Assembly: GCF_900101595.1 (NCBI RefSeq) | Contig: NZ_FMYY01000009.1 | Coordinates: 1 to 64,000, forward strand | Source of the DNA: Paenibacillus sp. cl123 | GTDB lineage: Bacteria > Bacillota > Bacilli > Paenibacillales > NBRC-103111 | Length of the DNA: 64,000 nucleotides | Direction of reading: 5' to 3' | In this document: one piece after another, positions 60,401 to 64,000 of the stretch | Layout: every line of letters begins with the position of its first letter | Numbering within the stretch: the stretch's first letter is position 1 | Translations under genes and position numbers: made by a program | The notes under the pieces: model-generated | The model's database searches: none | Seen by the model: the letters and a program-made list of their open reading frames with translations, nothing else | Told to the model about the DNA's origin: nothing

Positions 60401-60481
60401 AAACGTATCATGCTCCTTCCATTGCTGCAGCACCCGCCGCTCGCGGTCTCGCGCTTTTTCCTTCACATCGACCTTTCTCAT
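57401..60481 (-). CDS. ileS: Isoleucyl-tRNA synthetase, type 2-like
   Basis: A 1026-residue class I synthetase that charges tRNA-Ile. The HIGH motif is in GKPHIGHVLG and KMSKS in GQKMSKSKGN; an editing domain lies between. The length and segments such as GYWTDMDHPYVTLDNDYIES and GHRVSPYCPDCQTTLSSHE follow the eukaryote-like (type 2) form rather than the roughly 920-residue B. subtilis form. Type 2 enzymes are usually insensitive to mupirocin. The ATG at 60481 follows AAAGGGTGA; the frame runs on to 60532. The T-box leader upstream controls it. Confidence 0.95.
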   Translation of the reverse strand: MRKVDVKEKARDRERRVLQQWKEHDTFRRSVASREGRPNFVFYEGPPTANGKPHIGHVLGRVIKDFVGRYKTMAGYRVVRKAGWDTHGLPVELGVEKQLGISGKQDIEKYGVAPFVEQCRSSVFEYEKQWRELTEAIGYWTDMDHPYVTLDNDYIESVWHILSTIHGKGLLYKGHRVSPYCPDCQTTLSSHEVAQGYEDVKDLSATVKFRSRASGEFFLAWTTTPWTLPANVALAVNRELDYARVEHRGEVYVVARSLVEQVMKQDYKILSVHKGSEFVGMAYDPPFGYLNVKKGHVVVDAEYVSSSSGTGIVHIAPAHGEDDYRTARSHELDFVNVVDAAGRYTGVVSDFAGRFVKDCDVDIVKELSARGLLFAKERYEHSYPFCWRCKSPLLYYATESWFIRTTAVKDQLIANNSRVAWHPEHLREGRFGKFLEELVDWNISRNRYWGTPLNVWECGECGSEYAPGSRRELKDRALRPVGDDLELHKPYVDEVKLRCACGGEMERTPEVIDVWFDSGSMPFAQYHYPFGDKQLFREQYPADMICEGIDQTRGWFFSLLAVSTLYNGELPYKAVISTGHILDEAGQKMSKSKGNVIDPWEIIGDYGSDAFRWALLSGSAPWNSKRFAKGMVAEAKSKVVDTLHNAHAFYSLYAAIDGYRPEEHPDRPSGQELDRWIVSRLNSVLKLARKGLDANDFLGPARQLELFVDDLSNWYIRRSRDRFWGSGLTDDKLDAYRTLRTVLLTVARAVAPYMPFIAEDLWGNLGGEGSVHLTDYPDAREAEIDERLEADMGTARQIVELARTIRAESGIKTRQPLSELIVSLDEDWELGRFADIIREELNVKALRLERSDSSFVDYSLKLNLKLAGKKYGKLVAPVQALLRGLSAEEARQAVRQGELRLQVEGETLALPLSELLVEMQAKAGFASASAGGMTVTLNTAISPELEQEGLVREVIRLVQDYRKKLQLPLEQRIRLVLDVDAGLREALERFDSVLQEHLLLESVRYAQEDGMEELPMGERQVRLRVE

Positions 60482-60536
60482 CCTAATAATCACCCTTTCC
60501 TTTCTGCTGATGCCCTGAGCTCTGATAAACACAAAA

Positions 60537-60825
60537 AATCCCGTCCCCTAAGGGACGAGATTAGACTCCCGCGCTACCACCCTTGTTTCGCGGCACCACC
60601 ATGACCGGCTTGGCTGCTGCGACACTCGTACTGCGTACCATCATACGCGTCCCTTGTAACGGCGGGATCCCGGGTCGGCTTACTTCAAGCGCTTCAGCCT
60701 TCCTTCTCGGAGAGGATGTTCGGCTAATCCTTGAACGTTGGCTTTCAGCGCAGGGCCAACTCTCTGGGGGACAAGGGGTTTAGCTTACTTGTTCTCGTCA
60801 ATGAATTTATTCAGAGGATTCAGAT
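60537..60825 (-). ncRNA. T-box leader of ileS
   Basis: On the minus strand the leader begins near GAGAACAAGTAAGC. It carries a candidate Ile specifier ATC in CCGAACATCC, the T-box core AAGGGTGGTAGCGCGG (about 60584-60569; consensus would read ACC for AGC), and a terminator ATCTCGTCCC / GGGACGGGAT followed by TTTTTTG. Uncharged tRNA-Ile would stabilise the antiterminator. Confidence 0.9.
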
Positions 60826-60831
60826 AACTCA

Positions 60832-60860
60832 GTTGTACACCCGCGCGCGATAAAAGTCAA
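60832..60860 (-). promoter_or_regulatory. Candidate promoter of ileS leader
   Basis: On the minus strand, TTGACT (60860-60855), 17 bases, TACAAC (60837-60832). Good -35, weaker -10. The rest of the region up to 61061 is A+T-rich spacer, probably holding the acyltransferase promoter, which I could not define. Confidence 0.55.
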
Positions 60861-61061
60861 CCCCGCTCCGCGTCAAGCGCTATGTAGGAATAGCAGCAGG
60901 TTTTTATTTTAACAATTTAGAATCCAGTTAATAATCGTCCTACCCCAATTGATGGAAATTCAATATAGTGATAGGGAACACTCGCGACAATACCTACAAA
61001 GAGCTACAAACTAATAAGAAGGTTTACCAATGTGCGCAACTAAATATAATAATATGGGGGA

Positions 61062-62207
61062 ATGACCTTGAAACGTTATGAAGAATTAGATTCACTAAGG
61101 GGCTTGGCAGCATTAACCGTGCTGATCAATCATCTATTAATACTTATTCCGATCAGTATGTGGACAGTTACCCTTATAAAGTACCCCGTTATTAATATTT
61201 TTTGGCAGGGTCATTCAGCTGTATTGTTTTTCTTTATTTTAAGTGGATTTGTACTTTCTCTTCCCTTCTTAAGAGGATCGGATCAGACGTACGCAGCGTA
61301 TCTCATTAAAAGGTTTTGCCGCATCTATCTTCCTTACGTGATTGCTATAACAGTTGGAATCATAGCATGTCTAACCCTTTCTAACGGCACGGGATTCCCC
61401 GGTCTTAGTGTGTGGTTCAATAAAACCTGGACTTCTAAAATAACTCCCGAGTTGGTACTAAACCACTATCTGTTTATAGGCAGTTATAATACCGACTCTT
61501 TTATCCCCGCTATATGGTCATTAATTCACGAGATGAGAATTTCAATTGTTTTTCCATTCATTATGTTAGTGGTTTTACGGTTTAATTGGATCATAAATAT
61601 CTCGATAGCATTAGCCTCATCCATAATTGGGTATTTCTTTTATTATCTAAGCTGGCATCATAAAAATTTATATGTAAGCGTTTTTGATGTTTTCAATTCA
61701 TTGGAATACCTGCCTATGTTTATCCTTGGAGCACTGTTGGCTAAATATAGGGAGAAAATAACATCTTTCTTAAGAAAATTGTCCAAATTTTCACGGATGC
61801 TTTTGTTACTACTTGGTATGGTGCTGTATACTTATAATAGTTTCTTGAGCGAAATAAAGCTATTACACTTCGCCTATATGGATGATTGGGCGATATCTTT
61901 TGGTGCCTGCCTATTTATTGCATTGTCATTGTCTTCAAATAACTTATCTCGTTTTCTACTGACAAGCCCAATAAGGTTTCTCGGTAAAACATCATACAGT
62001 ATGTATCTCTGGCATGAAGTCATTTTATTTAGTCTGATCCATGTTTTCTACGGTAAGATTCCTTTGTGGGTAATTAGTTTATCTACTATTGGCAGTTCTT
62101 TACTTGTATCGGGAGTGATGTATAAAATTTTTGAGGAACCAACAATAAAACTAGGTAGATTTCTAACAAGAAATAATAATAAGGAATTTTCTCGAAAGAC
62201 AGCTTGA
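61062..62207 (+). CDS. Acyltransferase family 3 membrane protein (OatA/NodX-like)
   Basis: A 381-residue protein with about ten membrane segments. The N-terminal LDSLRGLAALTVLINHLL supplies the family Arg and His, and YSMYLWHEVILF is the last conserved helix. Such enzymes O-acetylate or succinylate cell-wall or exported polysaccharides. The gene is strikingly A+T-rich compared with its neighbours, which points to transfer. GGGGG lies just before the ATG (61062), so a TTG at 61068 is an equally good start. It sits between ileS and the AraC gene, flanked by T-box sequence on both sides. Confidence 0.9.
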   Translation: MTLKRYEELDSLRGLAALTVLINHLLILIPISMWTVTLIKYPVINIFWQGHSAVLFFFILSGFVLSLPFLRGSDQTYAAYLIKRFCRIYLPYVIAITVGIIACLTLSNGTGFPGLSVWFNKTWTSKITPELVLNHYLFIGSYNTDSFIPAIWSLIHEMRISIVFPFIMLVVLRFNWIINISIALASSIIGYFFYYLSWHHKNLYVSVFDVFNSLEYLPMFILGALLAKYREKITSFLRKLSKFSRMLLLLLGMVLYTYNSFLSEIKLLHFAYMDDWAISFGACLFIALSLSSNNLSRFLLTSPIRFLGKTSYSMYLWHEVILFSLIHVFYGKIPLWVISLSTIGSSLLVSGVMYKIFEEPTIKLGRFLTRNNNKEFSRKTA

Positions 62208-62377
62208 TTACTTAGTTGCCAAAACCACACTTTAATGCTGGACAAGGATTCGCAACGCTCCAGGTTCAAACCAAACTTTAAATGAAGATGAAGCACCTCC
62301 AAACTTGAGCATCGGTTTCTTCTTCCGGTGTCCATTCGAGAGTTCGTTCAAACTCACCGCGGCATTCCTTTCCAGTG

Positions 62378-62460
62378 AGCCCTGATCTCCGATAAACGCA
62401 AAAAATCCCGTCCCCTAAGGGACGAGATCAGACTCCAGCATTGCCATCCTTGTTTCGCAG
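62378..62460 (-). ncRNA. Degenerate second copy of the ileS T-box 3' end
   Basis: This stretch aligns base for base with 60509-60592. The terminator segment AAAAAATCCCGTCCCCTAAG is identical. The T-box core is decayed to AAGGATGGCAATGCTGG. No synthetase gene follows on the minus strand. It now probably serves as terminator of the AraC-type gene that ends at 62464. The neighbouring stretch 62208-62377 holds nothing I can assign. Confidence 0.75.
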
Positions 62461-62463
62461 CAG

Positions 62464-64000
62464 TCACCCCCGCTCCGCCTCCATCGCGCAGCTCTTGCGG
62501 TACTCTCCAGGCGGAACGCCGTTGATCTTCTTGAACATCCGGATAAAGGACGTGACGTTCTGGTAGCCGAGCCTTGCGCTGATCTCCTGCACGCTCAGCC
62601 CGGTGCCGGACAGCAGCTCCTTGGCCTTGCGGATTCTGACCGCATTGATGTGCTCGCTGTAATTGGCCCCCGTTTTCTCCTTGATCAGCACGGACAAATA
62701 AGCGGGCGACAGGCCCAGCTTGTCGGCCAGCATATCCAGCGAGGCGTCGTCGGCAAAGCGGTTCTCCACATAGTCCATGACGAACGCCATGGTGGGGTCC
62801 TGCTCCTCCTTCTTCGAGAGGATAACGCCTGCGGCCATCCGGAACAGCTCCTCGTAGAGCTGCCGGAATTGCTCCATCGTGCAGCAGTCGCGGACCAGCG
62901 CGAACTGGCGCTCCGGGAACGAATCCTCGACAGCCGCTCCGTACGGCTCCAATATTTTCGCCACCCGCGCGATGACTCCTTCCATCAGCTGCCGGAGCTG
63001 GTACAAACTTGCCTCCCTGCGGTCCATCTGCTCCATCATGCGCTCCATGAACGAGATGCAGAACGGGCCGTTGCCTGCCTGCAGATTGGCATACAGCTCC
63101 TGCTCCTGCGGCACCGTGAAGACAAGCTGGGCGGGCAGCGCCCGCCGCTCGCGGATGATCTGCGTCTCCTCGAGGGGCCTCGCCTGCCGGGCCAGCTCAA
63201 GGACCTCCTGATACGCATCGTTAAACTCGGCCGATTGGCCGTATACCTCGCTGACGGCGACCGTCACCAGGAAATACGCTTTGTCGCGGTCCAGAATCGT
63301 CTTTAGCTTCAGCAGCGTCTCCTGCAGCTCGTCCGGGATAGCGGGACTGCGGACGAGGGAGAGGATCTGATTGTTCTCGATCTGGAACGTATGCGAGGCT
63401 GGCAGCTGCTCGGATAAGACGAGCCGAATATATTCGTGGATATAATACGACATCCGCTCCGTCTTCATCTCCCCCGCTTCCGGCTGCTGCAGCCGGAAAT
63501 GCAGCTGGAACAGCACGATGAAAAACGGCTCCTCGAGCAGCGCGATGTCCTTCCACTCGTTGATATCCGAGGTAATCGACTTCAGCTTGTTAATATAGCC
63601 AAAGCTGGTCAGCAGGGAACGCTTGTCCAGCAGCTCCTGATGAACGGCCTGCTTCTCGTCCATCAGCTCCCTGACATTTTGCTGGATCAGGTTAAATTCG
63701 TGGAACGCGCTGGGCTGAGGCTCCGGCTCCCTGCGCAGGATCGAGCTGATCATCTGCTTGACCGGCCGGTTGATCTTGCGGCTGAAGTAGAGAGACGCGA
63801 GCAGCCCGATGATGACCGATATCGCGGAGACGAGCAGCAGCGTCAAGCTCGCGCGGCGGACTCTGGATTCGATGCTCGCGTAGGGGACCGCCGTCACATA
63901 GGTCAGCCCGCTTTCGGCGTCCTTTTCGGCAAAGAAATAATAACCGCCCCGCATCGCATAATCTTCTGCGCCGAGGTCGGGAATATCTGCGGAAGACAGC
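62464..64000 (-). CDS. Membrane AraC-family sensor-regulator, N-terminus beyond window
   Basis: At least 511 residues are visible and the frame stays open to the window edge, so the start codon is outside. A tail of an outer sensor domain (GGYYFFAEKDAESGLTYVTAVPY) is followed by a membrane segment (LTLLLVSAISVIIGLLASLYF), a HAMP-like linker, a long middle region and two AraC-type helix-turn-helix motifs (LDMLADKLGLSPAYLSVLI and VQEISARLGYQNVTSFIRMF, ending GVPPGEYRKS). Same overall build as the regulator at 15814-18087. Its target genes probably lie to the right of the window. Confidence 0.9.
   Translation of the reverse strand, partial: LSSADIPDLGAEDYAMRGGYYFFAEKDAESGLTYVTAVPYASIESRVRRASLTLLLVSAISVIIGLLASLYFSRKINRPVKQMISSILRREPEPQPSAFHEFNLIQQNVRELMDEKQAVHQELLDKRSLLTSFGYINKLKSITSDINEWKDIALLEEPFFIVLFQLHFRLQQPEAGEMKTERMSYYIHEYIRLVLSEQLPASHTFQIENNQILSLVRSPAIPDELQETLLKLKTILDRDKAYFLVTVAVSEVYGQSAEFNDAYQEVLELARQARPLEETQIIRERRALPAQLVFTVPQEQELYANLQAGNGPFCISFMERMMEQMDRREASLYQLRQLMEGVIARVAKILEPYGAAVEDSFPERQFALVRDCCTMEQFRQLYEELFRMAAGVILSKKEEQDPTMAFVMDYVENRFADDASLDMLADKLGLSPAYLSVLIKEKTGANYSEHINAVRIRKAKELLSGTGLSVQEISARLGYQNVTSFIRMFKKINGVPPGEYRKSCAMEAERG

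Noticed and set aside
58490-60604. 704-codon plus-strand open frame opposite ileS
   Set aside because: Antisense shadow of ileS that runs into the T-box leader; no domain recognisable.
62048-62335. 95-codon minus-strand frame over the acyltransferase 3' end
   Set aside because: Overlaps the real gene, has no ribosome binding site, and its translation has no recognisable domain.

Overview
The window looks like a chromosomal segment of a Paenibacillus-type Firmicute. It is G+C rich by eye. Its paralogues are typical of that group: LplB/LplC-type sugar ABC transporters, AraC-type regulators with extracytoplasmic sensor domains, a YesM/YesN-type two-component pair, YdjO, YflT, CBO0543, T-box leaders ahead of aminoacyl-tRNA synthetase genes, and strong AGGAGG-like ribosome binding sites. 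No rRNA, tRNA, insertion sequence or CRISPR array was recognised.

Positions 1-27600 form one large carbohydrate-utilisation region. From right to left on the minus strand there is a two-component pair (plus strand, 25031-27572) facing an ABC transporter (binding protein and two permeases) with a sulfatase. Next comes a second transporter set: binding protein (18216-19745), membrane AraC regulator (15814-18087), a 1741-residue secreted multi-domain beta-helix protein (10357-15582) and two permeases (8205-10035). After that lie ThuA, Gfo/Idh oxidoreductase and alpha/beta hydrolase genes, a cytoplasmic AraC regulator divergent from an RraA-family gene, then MDR and SDR dehydrogenases and a heparinase-like fragment. 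Three copies of one conserved, evenly spaced promoter/operator element precede the binding protein, the giant protein and the first permease of the second set. They define a probable regulon of the membrane AraC protein. Together the genes suggest import and oxidative breakdown of a glycan that may be sulfated; the substrate is not determined.

Positions 27800-29607 are a small phage-type control module: an ArpU/RinA-like gene, an XRE repressor and an ImmA/IrrE protease. It has two face-to-face promoters and three copies of a palindromic operator. From 29794 to 49982 the genes are mostly housekeeping, stress and cell-envelope genes: an unknown 554-residue protein, PAP2 phosphatase, CspA, YdjO, DUF4097, YflT-like, a short UvrC-like nuclease, TVP38, seryl-tRNA synthetase with a T-box and an upstream DnaA-box cluster, two CBO0543 membrane proteins, beta-carbonic anhydrase, YkvA, a small alarmone synthetase, an AI-2E-type permease, a copper-amine-oxidase-N/DUF3298 protein, HflX with a leader-peptide attenuator, SRPBCC and AraC proteins, and a small HExxH protein.

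Positions 50013-56432 hold two divergent operons sharing a palindromic operator: a GMC flavoprotein with its small subunit and a membrane protein on one side, and a pyruvate-oxidase-like enzyme, an SDR and an enolase-superfamily enzyme on the other. The right end carries an AlkD-like protein, a type-2-like isoleucyl-tRNA synthetase with a T-box, an A+T-rich acyltransferase gene bracketed by a second, degenerate copy of the T-box 3' end, and an AraC-type sensor-regulator cut by the window edge.
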